This document shows positions 7,767 through 17,893 of a stretch of 32,966 nucleotides of DNA, one piece after another. Positions within the stretch are counted from its first letter, which is position 1. Each line of letters begins with the position of its first letter. The DNA is taken from NCBI GenBank assembly GCA_018064855.1, contig JAGHUM010000037.1, forward strand, positions 1 to 32,966. The letters run 5' to 3'. The DNA comes from Candidatus Physcocola equi (GTDB taxonomy: Bacteria; Bacteroidota; Bacteroidia; Bacteroidales; Paludibacteraceae). The notes under the pieces are model-generated. The model was not told the origin of the DNA. It saw only the letters and a list, made by a program, of their open reading frames with translations, and made no database searches. The translations under genes were made by a program, and so were the position numbers.

Positions 7767-8861
7767 TTAATATGGTTTTGTTTTCGGTTTTGGTGGACCG
7801 TACCAGTTCATATTGAAAGACAACTTGATACCAGCATTAAGGTATTTCATGTGTCTCACAACATTTTCCGACTCGAAATTTCTTTTGCTGGAAAGCATAC
7901 TTGCATTCTGCAAGAAGATAGGAGCCTCATCCGACGTACCTACAATCGTATTCTGCTCGGTGTGCAGATTATCGAGTTGACGATGGCGGAAAGCGAAATC
8001 TGAGAGAGAATAATCCACAAAAGCACCAATACCAACAGAGTATTTACTGCCTATAGGCAATTCGTATTCAACATCGAAAGTCCCCATAAACAAAAGAGGA
8101 GCGGAAAGATATTTGTTATCTCCTTTTATTTCGGCGTATTCTCCGCAACCCATCACCCATGAATCGGTAATCAAAGCGTCATACTGAGGGAAATAAGCCT
8201 GCGTATGCACATCAGCAAGCGACTGTGTATATGCGACAGCAACTGGATAGGCCACTTTTATACCCAAACCAAAATCGAGTCTTCTCCATGTATAAACCAA
8301 CTGAATAGGAACATCGAGCATATAGATGTCGTAATTCTCCACCAGAGAAGCGAGGTCATAATTATAAATTACCTCATCAGATTCTTGGTCTGTCTTAGTA
8401 AAAGAATCGGTGAAATATCCCATTGAGCCATCACTTTGCGCATAGGCAAAAGAAAAACCAGTACGCATGGCCCAGTTGTTGGTGAAATAATAATTATATC
8501 GGGCACCGAACGTCATGCCCCATTTTCCATCAATATGAATGTTGTTTTGTTCGAGAGAGAAACCTGCCAGACCAGCTCCAGCCCACAAAGAAACCTTATG
8601 CTGAAGATCTGGGATGGTATCGGTTGACTGACCAAAAATCTTCAATTCCGGGAAATACTGATAATTATACCACCAGGCACGCTTACCCGTATAGGCTTTC
8701 GGATTCATCAACAACGCTCTGCTTGCCGATTGCGCATACAACGTCTCCACTCCACCAAAAGCAAGCACAATGAGCAAGAGCAGACGCGCGAAAGCCTGGC
8801 AGAACGGACGTAGGCGAAAAGCAGCGCCACAGTCAGATATGTTGAAAAGCCTTAATTTCAC
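7767..8861 (-). CDS. Outer-membrane beta-barrel protein downstream of the giant adhesin
   Basis: This 364-residue protein is read from a GTG five bases after the adhesin stop codon, so translation is probably coupled. No ATG is available before the hydrophobic core. The N-terminus has a long Arg-rich region, then LLLLIVLAFGG and a likely signal cleavage after LYAQ. The mature part has barrel strands (VSLWAGAGLAGFSLE, MTFGARYNYYFTNNWAMRTGF, LDFGLGIKVAYPVA, YSVGIGAFVDYSLSDF), like the PF13568 group, and ends in a short basic Pro-rich tail (PPKPKTKPY) after the last strand (IKLSFNMNWY). The exact family is not recognised. Its position suggests that it serves display or stability of the adhesin, as SprF-like barrels do for SprB, but it is not recognisably PorP/SprF. 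Confidence 0.75.
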   Translation of the reverse strand: MKLRLFNISDCGAAFRLRPFCQAFARLLLLIVLAFGGVETLYAQSASRALLMNPKAYTGKRAWWYNYQYFPELKIFGQSTDTIPDLQHKVSLWAGAGLAGFSLEQNNIHIDGKWGMTFGARYNYYFTNNWAMRTGFSFAYAQSDGSMGYFTDSFTKTDQESDEVIYNYDLASLVENYDIYMLDVPIQLVYTWRRLDFGLGIKVAYPVAVAYTQSLADVHTQAYFPQYDALITDSWVMGCGEYAEIKGDNKYLSAPLLFMGTFDVEYELPIGSKYSVGIGAFVDYSLSDFAFRHRQLDNLHTEQNTIVGTSDEAPIFLQNASMLSSKRNFESENVVRHMKYLNAGIKLSFNMNWYGPPKPKTKPY

Positions 8862-8866
8862 AATGA

Positions 8867-11800
8867 TTATTTAACCACGTATTTACTTTCAAGAGAAACG
8901 CCATTCTTGGTAGTCACTCTCAATATGTAACTACCTGCCACCGCAGCGATAGGCAACTCATTCTCTTCATTTGCATAAATGTTTTTACGAATGCTGTAAA
9001 CCTTAGAGCCGGCAGCATTAAACACTTCCACCAAAGCATCCACAGAAGTTTCATTCAGTTTAAAGTAAACAGGAGCCTCCAGTTCAGCCGGATTTGGATA
9101 AACCGAAAGCGTGATGCCTTCTGCCTGAATGTTGTCGATACAGATTTCCTCTGAATAAAATTCCTTACGTCCGAAGAACACATGAGCCTGATAGCAACCA
9201 GTCAATTGCTTATCGTTGGTATAGAACGAAAGTTTAGCCCCAGGAACAAGCATAAACTCATCTTCAATGTTTTTCTTAGCATACCACTGGTAACCTGTAA
9301 GTTTTTCAGGAGTAAGTTTGTCCACAAAAAGATGATCTTGATCGAGTACAAGCATCCAGTTATACTTATTGACCACAACAGGAGTAGGGAAGCAATTGCG
9401 TGCTTCGACAGTCACATTGGCAATCGTGTCGCAACCATTCTTATCCATACCCAGGTAAGTGAAATAAGAGAATGTGGTGTCTTCATAAACAACAGGTTTG
9501 CCCGAAGCCAAATAAACAGAATCGTGCAAGAAGATATTATAGCCAACCGATTTCAATTCCTTGTGCGTGATAGACAAGCAACTATCAAGAAGGATATTGG
9601 ACTTGACCGGTTCATTGATGATGATGTTGGTCACCTTGACGAAACTATCGCATCCACACCCATTATGATAAGGATAAACATTGATGAGTTGCTCGTCACG
9701 GTAATATGTCACTCCATTATGGATAAGAGCGCCACAACCTTTGATGGTCAAAGTATCTTCAATAACAGGATAAATCACGATATGGAACGTAACAATGCTG
9801 TCGCAGCCAGAAGCCGCAGTATTGCGTTCAGAGAAAGTGGTGTCGGAAATAAACGTCTTGCCATTGTGAACGACCTCACCACAACTTTCAATCTTTATAT
9901 CCTTGCGTACAGTTTCGTTGAGACGGATATGAACATGATAATAAGGTGCCGCATGATTAGTGTTTGGCAAATCGAAATCAGCATCTTCATAATACCAGGC
10001 CTTTGTCATGTCATCAATATTACCACGGATAGAGTCGGTTGCAGAAACCGCAAATACCGAATCGCAACCAGTAATCGTGGTATCCGTCCAAGCTGCAGGA
10101 TTGATGGTGACAATCGTGTTAAAGACACTGTCGCAGAAGAAAGTCTCACCATTACCTTTGCTGATTTCAACATAATTTGGCACCACTTCAGATATGGTCG
10201 TATCACGATAAATCCGTTCCACATGACCATCGAAAGGACTCACATAGCGGTAAAAATCAGTAGCCCTTACAACTCTTGCATTCTTACGGTTTACAGGATG
10301 GACAGTGGTGATAACCGGAACAACACTGTCGCAACCAGAAGCATTGACAAAAATGCAATTGAATGAAGTGTTGGTATAAATCATTGTGTCGGCAGCCACC
10401 ATATTGACCGCATTGGTTGATCGATGGAAAGAAACCGAATCGCATCCTCCAAGATAAACCTTAGAAATCAGTTCCGCTGGCGTATTTTTGCCAACAGTAA
10501 TTGTCCATGTCTTAATCACACTATCGCAAACAGCGGTATCACTTGCAGCTACAACATAACGCAATGTGTCGGAATAGACAGTATCGCTTGTAAATGTCAC
10601 CTTAGAACCATGCAAATTCAAGAATGAAATCATATCGCAGGCATGGATGGTTTCCTGGTCAATCTTGCAAGGATAGAGACGAACTGTAGCAAAATAAGTT
10701 GAATCACAGCCGCCAGTTGTAGAAGGCAGAATAACCTCAATCGAATCTTTCACCTGAACAGATGGAGAACCATTGAAATTGTATGCCACACCATCGAGGT
10801 AGAATGGCACTTGTTTGTGATTTACATAATAGATACGACGTCCGAGAGTGTGCTGACCATCATATTCCACACGGAAAGGGATAATGCTATCACACCCAGA
10901 TACCGTTTTCATTGTATCGTAGCACAACCAATAGTAATTATAACGATTGATTCCATTGACGTGTGAAACGACAGTATCGAGTTTTACAACCGTAGGGTTA
11001 GAACGTTGAACAATCTGTAAGAAACCAGCCTGATTATCGTATTCAGAACTTACAGGAACATAACTGATTGTGCGTGGTTCATTCCAGGCATTAGCACGAC
11101 GGACATACTGCAATGTGGTAGTAAGACGACAACCATAGAGCGTTGTATCGAGCGGTGTCTTATCTGTTGCCATGTATTTCTCGCCCATACGGAAAGAATC
11201 GATGCGAATGATAGAGTCGCAATCACAAAGCACACTCTTAAGTGTATCGTGGATAGAATATGAAGATTCGATCGTCACCTGAGTGCCATCCAACATGGTA
11301 TGAACATAATCGGAACAAACTACCACAGGCTTGTTTTCTATCTTCTGAGTACCGTGAGAAACGATAGTCCAAGACACAATTGTGTCGCAACGTTCAGGAT
11401 TACTATTCTTCCAAACGTCTTTAACGAGGAACGAATCCAAACGAGCAGGATTGTCACCAACCTCAATGAGAACAGTAGAACCATCACGATACTTGAATTC
11501 ATATTCTCCACATACATGGAGAACGGTATCTTTCATCACAGGTTTAAAAATGGTGATTTTTACAGGAATGATGGAATCACAACCACTAACATTCTTCAAA
11601 GAATCGGAGAATGTGGTGTCGTTCACACAAACGATGCTTCCCTTAAGAGGGCTTTCGTAGGTGTAAGTCTGACAAGCCTCAACCACCACCGGAGTTATCT
11701 CGGATGCAGGAGTAGAATGTTTAATCTTCAAATTACAAATTCGAATCACACTGTCGCAACCATAGCCACCTTTGACCGTATCAACAATAGTGGTATCGTG

Positions 11801-14800
11801 AACAACAGTGATCGCCTCCTTGGCAGGATTCAAATATTCGAAAGAATACTCATCGCATACATTATCTATTGTTTCTGTGATTACCTTTGGTTTATAAACC
11901 TTCACTTTGATATTGTAGATGCTATCACATCCACAACCAGGCACAGCACCTTTCACCACATCAGAGAAAACGGTATCGTTCTTCAACACCAAATTACGTC
12001 CGTCACGAGTTGTATAGAAAGCGGAATCACATTCAACAATCAGAGAATCCACCTTATCGCTGAGGTTGATGCGGAATTTATAAGGAATTTTAGAACCACA
12101 AGTTTCAGCAGTTTCATCGAGCGTCACACTTGCTACAAAATCCTTCGTCACAGCAGAGAAACGGTTGTCTGTCGCTTTTCTCTTGTAGTAAATTGTGTCA
12201 CAATAGCCAGCAGAAGCGTATTCATCTCCAACAATCTCATTAAGGATGATTTCTTTTGAGCATGTTGCACAAAGTGAAGCATGATGACTGCCGACATACA
12301 CCGTGTCGTTTGTAGTGGAAATACCCTTTAGACGAACTTTAACCAAAGAAATCTCTTCCGCACAGCCAGGCACGTCAATGCTTGGCAAAGAATCGTAGAA
12401 AAGCGTGTCCTTCAAGAAGCGTTCACCTTCAAAGAATTTAGTTTCGCCAGACAATGTAAAATATTCCACTTCGTTACAAGAAGTGCCTACCATGCTGACC
12501 GTATCAGTTGTAAACGTTGATTTGAAAATATCCACCTTCACAATTCTGATTTCTGAGAATTCGTTTGGAGCGACAAAGTTGGTATCACGATAAACCTTAT
12601 GACGGACACCAGGAATGATGTCCATATCGTTTTCGTCTCTGTCTTTCAACGGATAACCCAATTGAACCTTCGTGCCATCGAAACGAGTGTACTCATAATC
12701 ATTACACATCACATCGGCTTCAGTCAAATTCGTAACAAAGGATGGGATAGAAACAACCACCTTACGAATCAACGAGTCGCATTTGCAAATTGCACTCTTA
12801 ACGGTATCGATAACAGCCACCGAATCAACAATAGGCTTGTCAGTACGATTGACCACATAAGACTTTCCTGAAGATGCCACATATTTATAAGTGCTATCCT
12901 TTGAAGCCAAAGTGACAATCGAGTCTTGCTTTACAGCAGCAGGGTAAACCTTAACCTCTACGATATTGCAATCACTATCGGTGAATGTTGTGTCCTTTTT
13001 AAAGCTTTCACCCTTATAAGTTGCCACACCACAACCAGAAACAGGAATAGTCTCTCCAAAATTACCAACAGTGACAATGATAGTTTTAACTTCCACGCGT
13101 CCGCAATCTGCATTAGGATTATCGTTGAGGACACTGTCGCGCACCTTGATGGTGGTCGTCTTGTCATAAACGACACCGGCAAACATATTGCAAACATTAA
13201 TTGGATCTTCAATCACCAAAGAATCCCAAACACAGTCCACATAAACCGGAACATAACGAGAATGGCCGTTAAGTGTTGCCACCAACGAGTCGGCACCCGC
13301 CTTCACACGCGAAACCTTTCCATCGCTGGTCACTTTCAAACAACCATTTACAGAAGACCATGTCACCTTGTTGGCAGTTGAGACAGTGAAATCATGTTTA
13401 ACCACCAAAGCCGAATCCACTTTATGAAGAGAAACAGGAGTGGAAGCCAAAACAGACACTGCAGACGTTCCTGGTGCTTTATAAGCACCGGCAGCAATCA
13501 TATCCGTAGTCTGATAGGCCGTTACAATCGCACTATTTGAAGAGAGTTGAGCAAACTGAGCATCATAGGCGCCACCACTAACTTTAGGCTCGGCAAGATT
13601 GGCAAAAATCAAAGCATCACCTTCAGAAGAGGCATTCACATCACCAACATTTGAACAGCCAGCGATAATAGGTTTGGTAAGTTCGTTACCAGCAGAGAAA
13701 GCGACCACACCGGCAGCCTTATCACCAGAAACAGGTCCGGCATTGAAACAATCGGAAAGTTCGAGGGCGCTACTTTCGTTAGCGATTGTAATACCAGCCG
13801 CAAACCTTGCAGCTTTAACTTTACCAACGTTCACACATTTAGAAATCAGACCGCCACCAATACCACAAATACCAGCGGCATCGCCACCGAGGGATGTCAG
13901 ATTCGCACTGCTTACGCAATCAATAATCTTACCGTTACCATTCTGACCAACGATAGCGCCAATGGCACCAGACTTGGTCTGAACAATATAACCAGAAACA
14001 GATATTCGTTCTATGAGACCTTCGTTGCAACCAAACATACCCACTGGGTTGGCTGAATTACCTTCAATACCAACCTGGATGTTATAAACCTTGCCCGATT
14101 CACTATAAAAAGCGCCACGGAAAGGATGGGCAATGGTGCCAATCTGGAAATCGAGGACACCATCGGTAATGTCGTTCATCACTTTAAAATGCTGGCCCGC
14201 ACAACCATCATTTTCCGCCACATACGAGATCAAATAATCAAGGTCGGCATATTTCGTAATCAAGAAAGGTGAAGTTGGACTACCAAAACCACCCGAGAAC
14301 AAACCTGGCTCTTTCACAACCACAGGGATGCTGCGCACCACTCCACCCTCTTTAACAGAGATGATGGCTGAGCCTTCCGCCACAAGATTAAACGCCTTGG
14401 TACCATAAACGAGAACGGAAGAGTTATCTGAGGTCCATACAGGGTCCACAGCAATAGAATCGGCATTGGCATTGGCCTTGTTGTCTTTTACGAAATTCAC
14501 ACCATACGCGGCGATTTTACCAATCGAAGTTCCAGCAAAACCGGCTGGAACAGGATACGAGCCATCGGCAGTGGTCCAAGAAGGGAGCGTTCCAAATGTA
14601 GCCTGAGTGGCAAGTGCAAAAGAAGTGGCGCCAGTCTGTCCGCCCACAGCAATAGACTTATCGTATAGAGAGCCTGTGAACACACCTGTTGTATTTGCCA
14701 AAGCAGCACCTTCCGTATAACCAGCAGAGAGGCAACGGAGGACATCACCTGTAGCCTTACCAACGATACCCGCAGTAGAAGCAACCGCCCCCTTAATCCA

Positions 14801-16747
14801 ACCCATGTTGGCGCAATCGGACAACGATCCGGCACAACCAGCAATACCACCAACATTTGCGGTACCGGATACATTTGCCACATTCAAACAATTTGAGATA
14901 CTGCCAGCTGCATTACCTACGACACCGCCCACATTGGCAGCACCGCTTACTACAGCGCCACTGGCACAGCCAGAAACGGAAACTGCACTACCCGACTTGC
15001 CGACCACAGCACCAACATTGTCGGCACCTTTAACAGATCCTGTAACAAAAACATTTTTTATCACAGCAGCACCATCTGCCACACCGATGACGCCAACATT
15101 GTCGGCTGAAGAATTAATATTCACACCGATTGTGAATGACTGTCCGTCAAATGTACCTTTGAAAGGTTTTGCAGTAGTACCAATAACCGTTGTTACCCCG
15201 TTGATATCATTATCTACGATAAACGTCTTATCTGCAGACCATCCGTCTTCATTATCAGCCACCATTTTAGCAGCATCGGCCATTTCCTGCGCAGATGTGA
15301 TATGGAACACACGCTGAACGCTTCCGCAAGTAGGAGCCACAACGCTGAAATTATCAGCATCAGTTTGCGTCATCAATTTAGCCTTCACCAAAAGAGAAAG
15401 CAAGTCAGGGCACTTTGCAAAAGGCACGGAATAATTGAAGAACAAGCCATCTTTCTGGTTCCACACCAGACTACTTTGCGCTTTATTCAGATCGATAGCC
15501 AAGCAGCCCGATTGCATAGAATCGCGTGCAACGAGTTTTGCAGGGCTACCATAAATGGCACCGTTCACCGTGCTTTCATCGTATTTCTTATTGTGGAAAG
15601 CCTCATACAACTCCCTACCGGAGAAGCACATCGTCAGGGAAGGAACAAAAGAAGGGTCTGTTGCTCTATCGGGGCTGCCATAAAAAGTGTTCAAGCCATT
15701 TCTGGAAGCGACAGGATCGTGTTGAACGACCAAGTTACCCAAAGCGTAGCCATATTCGACAGAGGTTCCGCTCAGCACCTTACCAAAGAAACCACCCATA
15801 TTTTGGTGGTTTTGATTTAAAGAACTTATGATGATGGAATCTGCAGAGGCGCAGTTGGTAACCACGATATTATTCGCCTCACCTGCAATACCTCCTATAT
15901 TTGCCAAATCGTTGGAAAGGCTGACATTTGCCGTAATGGCACCAGCAGCGAAACAGTTTTCAAGAATGACAGGCTCTTTATTCCCTTTCGACGCGCCAAT
16001 GATACCACCATCACTTTCACTTGCTGAAGTAATGTTGACATGAACATAGCAGTTACGGATGGTACAACCCACCGTAGTATAACCTATAACACCACCACGG
16101 AACTGGCCGACGTCTTGACCGTTGCCGATAGAACACTTGCTGATAACCACATTTTCAATTGTAGAACTACCAGTTATTTCACCACAAATGATACCTGTTT
16201 GTCCTCTGCCTCCGGGATTACCTGCCACAATCGAGCAATTCTCCACAATCACATTAGAAACGGTAGATGTCGCCATAATACCACACACAACACCCACCGC
16301 AGGAGCCTGGGTTGTGGTAGTATTGGAAGGATATGTGCAATTCTTTACATATAGGTTTTTAATGGTTGCTCCCTTACAACGTCCGAACAACGCGATGCAA
16401 GGTTTAGGAGTGCCGACAGAATTAAAAGAAGAGATGCCGGAAATCGTATGGCCATTACCATCAAAAACACCTTGGAAAGCAAAAGACTCGTTATCAGAGC
16501 CAGCACCAATGTATCTTACGCCACCAAAAGGACAGAACGCCACACCCGTGAAGTCCAAATCCGCAGCAAGTCGATAATTCTTAGTTCGGTTGGAAGCAGT
16601 TGACAAACTTTTAGCATAGGTATTCCACTCTTGCGGGGTTTTGATATCAATCCACACGTCCTGTGCAGAGACAAGCCCGCAAGCAAAAAGGATTGCCGAG
16701 ACAAAGGCAACCAGTCTATATTGAAGATTAGAGCAATATGAACTCAT
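8867..16747 (-). CDS. Giant T9SS-exported surface protein (GLUG solenoid, Ig-like domains, Cys-rich CDS-repeat stalk)
   Basis: From the preferred ATG at 16747 the protein has 2,626 residues and a signal peptide (CSNLQYRLVAFVSAILFACG, cut after VSAQ); an upstream in-frame ATG at 16825 gives no better one. Residues of about 30-1100 (nt 16660-13450) are a beta-solenoid of GLUG-type repeats (NVGGVVGNAAGSISNC, NVGGIAGCAGSLSDC), broken by a Big_2-like domain near 770-815, with a second near 1100-1170. Residues of about 1175-2500 are a stalk with about 18 CDS/CDT motifs (SGCDSIIPV, YGCDSVIRI), each preceded by DTTxxD-like strands, as in other Bacteroidota surface repeats. The last 83 residues (nt 8870-9118) are a T9SS type A sorting domain (LSVYPNP ... 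GSYILRV ... ESKYVVK). Adhesion is the likely role; no enzymatic domain is seen. It heads an operon with two barrel genes. Confidence 0.9.
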   Translation of the reverse strand: MSSYCSNLQYRLVAFVSAILFACGLVSAQDVWIDIKTPQEWNTYAKSLSTASNRTKNYRLAADLDFTGVAFCPFGGVRYIGAGSDNESFAFQGVFDGNGHTISGISSFNSVGTPKPCIALFGRCKGATIKNLYVKNCTYPSNTTTTQAPAVGVVCGIMATSTVSNVIVENCSIVAGNPGGRGQTGIICGEITGSSTIENVVISKCSIGNGQDVGQFRGGVIGYTTVGCTIRNCYVHVNITSASESDGGIIGASKGNKEPVILENCFAAGAITANVSLSNDLANIGGIAGEANNIVVTNCASADSIIISSLNQNHQNMGGFFGKVLSGTSVEYGYALGNLVVQHDPVASRNGLNTFYGSPDRATDPSFVPSLTMCFSGRELYEAFHNKKYDESTVNGAIYGSPAKLVARDSMQSGCLAIDLNKAQSSLVWNQKDGLFFNYSVPFAKCPDLLSLLVKAKLMTQTDADNFSVVAPTCGSVQRVFHITSAQEMADAAKMVADNEDGWSADKTFIVDNDINGVTTVIGTTAKPFKGTFDGQSFTIGVNINSSADNVGVIGVADGAAVIKNVFVTGSVKGADNVGAVVGKSGSAVSVSGCASGAVVSGAANVGGVVGNAAGSISNCLNVANVSGTANVGGIAGCAGSLSDCANMGWIKGAVASTAGIVGKATGDVLRCLSAGYTEGAALANTTGVFTGSLYDKSIAVGGQTGATSFALATQATFGTLPSWTTADGSYPVPAGFAGTSIGKIAAYGVNFVKDNKANANADSIAVDPVWTSDNSSVLVYGTKAFNLVAEGSAIISVKEGGVVRSIPVVVKEPGLFSGGFGSPTSPFLITKYADLDYLISYVAENDGCAGQHFKVMNDITDGVLDFQIGTIAHPFRGAFYSESGKVYNIQVGIEGNSANPVGMFGCNEGLIERISVSGYIVQTKSGAIGAIVGQNGNGKIIDCVSSANLTSLGGDAAGICGIGGGLISKCVNVGKVKAARFAAGITIANESSALELSDCFNAGPVSGDKAAGVVAFSAGNELTKPIIAGCSNVGDVNASSEGDALIFANLAEPKVSGGAYDAQFAQLSSNSAIVTAYQTTDMIAAGAYKAPGTSAVSVLASTPVSLHKVDSALVVKHDFTVSTANKVTWSSVNGCLKVTSDGKVSRVKAGADSLVATLNGHSRYVPVYVDCVWDSLVIEDPINVCNMFAGVVYDKTTTIKVRDSVLNDNPNADCGRVEVKTIIVTVGNFGETIPVSGCGVATYKGESFKKDTTFTDSDCNIVEVKVYPAAVKQDSIVTLASKDSTYKYVASSGKSYVVNRTDKPIVDSVAVIDTVKSAICKCDSLIRKVVVSIPSFVTNLTEADVMCNDYEYTRFDGTKVQLGYPLKDRDENDMDIIPGVRHKVYRDTNFVAPNEFSEIRIVKVDIFKSTFTTDTVSMVGTSCNEVEYFTLSGETKFFEGERFLKDTLFYDSLPSIDVPGCAEEISLVKVRLKGISTTNDTVYVGSHHASLCATCSKEIILNEIVGDEYASAGYCDTIYYKRKATDNRFSAVTKDFVASVTLDETAETCGSKIPYKFRINLSDKVDSLIVECDSAFYTTRDGRNLVLKNDTVFSDVVKGAVPGCGCDSIYNIKVKVYKPKVITETIDNVCDEYSFEYLNPAKEAITVVHDTTIVDTVKGGYGCDSVIRICNLKIKHSTPASEITPVVVEACQTYTYESPLKGSIVCVNDTTFSDSLKNVSGCDSIIPVKITIFKPVMKDTVLHVCGEYEFKYRDGSTVLIEVGDNPARLDSFLVKDVWKNSNPERCDTIVSWTIVSHGTQKIENKPVVVCSDYVHTMLDGTQVTIESSYSIHDTLKSVLCDCDSIIRIDSFRMGEKYMATDKTPLDTTLYGCRLTTTLQYVRRANAWNEPRTISYVPVSSEYDNQAGFLQIVQRSNPTVVKLDTVVSHVNGINRYNYYWLCYDTMKTVSGCDSIIPFRVEYDGQHTLGRRIYYVNHKQVPFYLDGVAYNFNGSPSVQVKDSIEVILPSTTGGCDSTYFATVRLYPCKIDQETIHACDMISFLNLHGSKVTFTSDTVYSDTLRYVVAASDTAVCDSVIKTWTITVGKNTPAELISKVYLGGCDSVSFHRSTNAVNMVAADTMIYTNTSFNCIFVNASGCDSVVPVITTVHPVNRKNARVVRATDFYRYVSPFDGHVERIYRDTTISEVVPNYVEISKGNGETFFCDSVFNTIVTINPAAWTDTTITGCDSVFAVSATDSIRGNIDDMTKAWYYEDADFDLPNTNHAAPYYHVHIRLNETVRKDIKIESCGEVVHNGKTFISDTTFSERNTAASGCDSIVTFHIVIYPVIEDTLTIKGCGALIHNGVTYYRDEQLINVYPYHNGCGCDSFVKVTNIIINEPVKSNILLDSCLSITHKELKSVGYNIFLHDSVYLASGKPVVYEDTTFSYFTYLGMDKNGCDTIANVTVEARNCFPTPVVVNKYNWMLVLDQDHLFVDKLTPEKLTGYQWYAKKNIEDEFMLVPGAKLSFYTNDKQLTGCYQAHVFFGRKEFYSEEICIDNIQAEGITLSVYPNPAELEAPVYFKLNETSVDALVEVFNAAGSKVYSIRKNIYANEENELPIAAVAGSYILRVTTKNGVSLESKYVVK

Positions 16748-16946
16748 AATAACTGAGAGTTTTTTCACATTAATAATTTGTAGTATAAATACATAAGGAA
16801 TACAAACCACCCTATTCCAACACATAATGGCCAGAAAAAGGCAGGTAAAACACTTTGTATTTACCCAATATGAATGGTAAAAATAAGAAAAAAAAGCGGG
16901 AAAAGGTCAAAAAAATCGAAAAAAGCACAAGATATTTCACAGAAAT

Positions 16947-17762
16947 TTATTGTTGAATCTTGATAATCGGCAATTCGGTCACATTACCTTCTATGCGTTC
17001 AAGTACAAACACCTTATCGAAAAGCGAACGATAACGATGATGCAGGGCCCTATAAACAGCCTGAGGATCATAGTTTTCCGACATCAGGAAAGAGTTTTGC
17101 ACGATGAGCAACCACATTTTTTTACATTCATGGTTATAATGACTAATTTTGGTGTTTTTATCAGATATTCGTTCCGTAAGGCTTTGAACAGACATCGGCT
17201 TCACCTTTGCTGAAATACCGGCATACCAAAGTCCTTCCATATATCTGCCTGTCATGTTCTTAATATAAATAGCCTGGATAATGGACGGCAGATTTTCATA
17301 CCCATATTTACTGGTTCTGTCCACAGCAAATTCAAGTCCAGTCGCCTCTGGCACGTTGTCCCTCACGATTTTCAATATAGCCTCCTTCAATCCATCGTGC
17401 AGCAAAAGGGCAGGTTTGTCTTTCGGTCTGGAAATAGTCGGTCCCAATTCGTTATAAAAGTGAACATCGACAATCAGCTTTTGATCGGAAGACTGTTCAA
17501 ATTCGATACGTGCCGCATCCATGATAGACTCCAGCCAAGACTCATGTCCTCTGGGATTGAAATCAAAATCGTTTCTGTCGTATTTCAGTTCAGTCACCTC
17601 CACTCCGATAAGGCCATGAGAAGACCGGACCAAAAAATCGGGGCATTCCGATTTTTCGACCTCCGCAATGGGGAAAGAAGAATAAGCAGACCTGAACATT
17701 CTCATCACCGCCCATTCTCGTTTATCCTTGCGCACCTGATTATGGTTTACTTCCTCGGTCAT
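16947..17762 (-). CDS. Orphan PD-(D/E)XK-like nuclease family protein
   Basis: This 271-residue protein has no signal peptide or membrane segment and is probably cytoplasmic. Residues 40-58 contain CPDF followed 12 residues later by GVEVTEL, that is P41-D42, E55 and T57, the core layout of PD-(D/E)XK nucleases of the PD...ExT type. The preceding Glu-rich helix (REWAVMRMF) also fits the fold. The C-terminal two thirds (GYENLPSIIQAIYIKN, KKMWLLIVQN, FDKVFVLERIEG) are alpha/beta and unrecognised. It stands alone: the short-chain dehydrogenase operon ends in a terminator just upstream, and the giant adhesin gene begins about 200 bases downstream. No methylase, helicase or toxin partner is adjacent. 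Defence or DNA-repair roles are possible, but not shown by the sequence. Confidence 0.6.
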   Translation of the reverse strand: MTEEVNHNQVRKDKREWAVMRMFRSAYSSFPIAEVEKSECPDFLVRSSHGLIGVEVTELKYDRNDFDFNPRGHESWLESIMDAARIEFEQSSDQKLIVDVHFYNELGPTISRPKDKPALLLHDGLKEAILKIVRDNVPEATGLEFAVDRTSKYGYENLPSIIQAIYIKNMTGRYMEGLWYAGISAKVKPMSVQSLTERISDKNTKISHYNHECKKMWLLIVQNSFLMSENYDPQAVYRALHHRYRSLFDKVFVLERIEGNVTELPIIKIQQ

Positions 17763-17811
17763 AACAATCAGTAGATTTTAGGAAACAACTGAAATAGTGG
17801 AATAAAAATAC

Positions 17812-17846
17812 AACAAAAAAGGCAGAAAAAGAAATTTTCTGCCTTT
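17812..17846 (-). terminator. Terminator of the recQ-galE-SDR operon
   Basis: A 12-bp perfect stem (17818-17829 with 17835-17846, core GGCAGAAAA) has a five-base loop. On the minus strand it is followed by TTTGTTG (complement of 17812-17817 region), and it lies about 50 bases after the stop codon at 17894. The A/T-rich flanks could also allow weak action in the other direction. Confidence 0.75.
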
Positions 17847-17893
17847 ATATTATCAGGTTACAACAATAAGTTGACCGAATTTCTAAGAATCCA

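Noticed and set aside
6474-8861. Assignment of the barrels downstream of the adhesin as PorP/SprF
   Set aside because: The N-terminal NPA-type motif typical of PorP/SprF is absent from both; only the position is similar.
9182-10366. A 394-codon open frame on the plus strand opposite the giant adhesin
   Set aside because: It lies wholly antisense to a well-supported gene; the repeated CDS codons on the minus strand produce few stops on the other strand. Its protein shows no domain or signal.
11300-12259. A 319-codon plus-strand open frame
   Set aside because: Same explanation: antisense to the repeat stalk, with no recognisable protein features.
16748-16946. Promoter search between the nuclease gene and the giant adhesin
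   Set aside because: No TAnnTTTG with a suitably spaced TTTG was found. The stretch is AT-rich with T runs and a small GGTAAA/TTTACC hairpin near 16844-16865, too weak to call.
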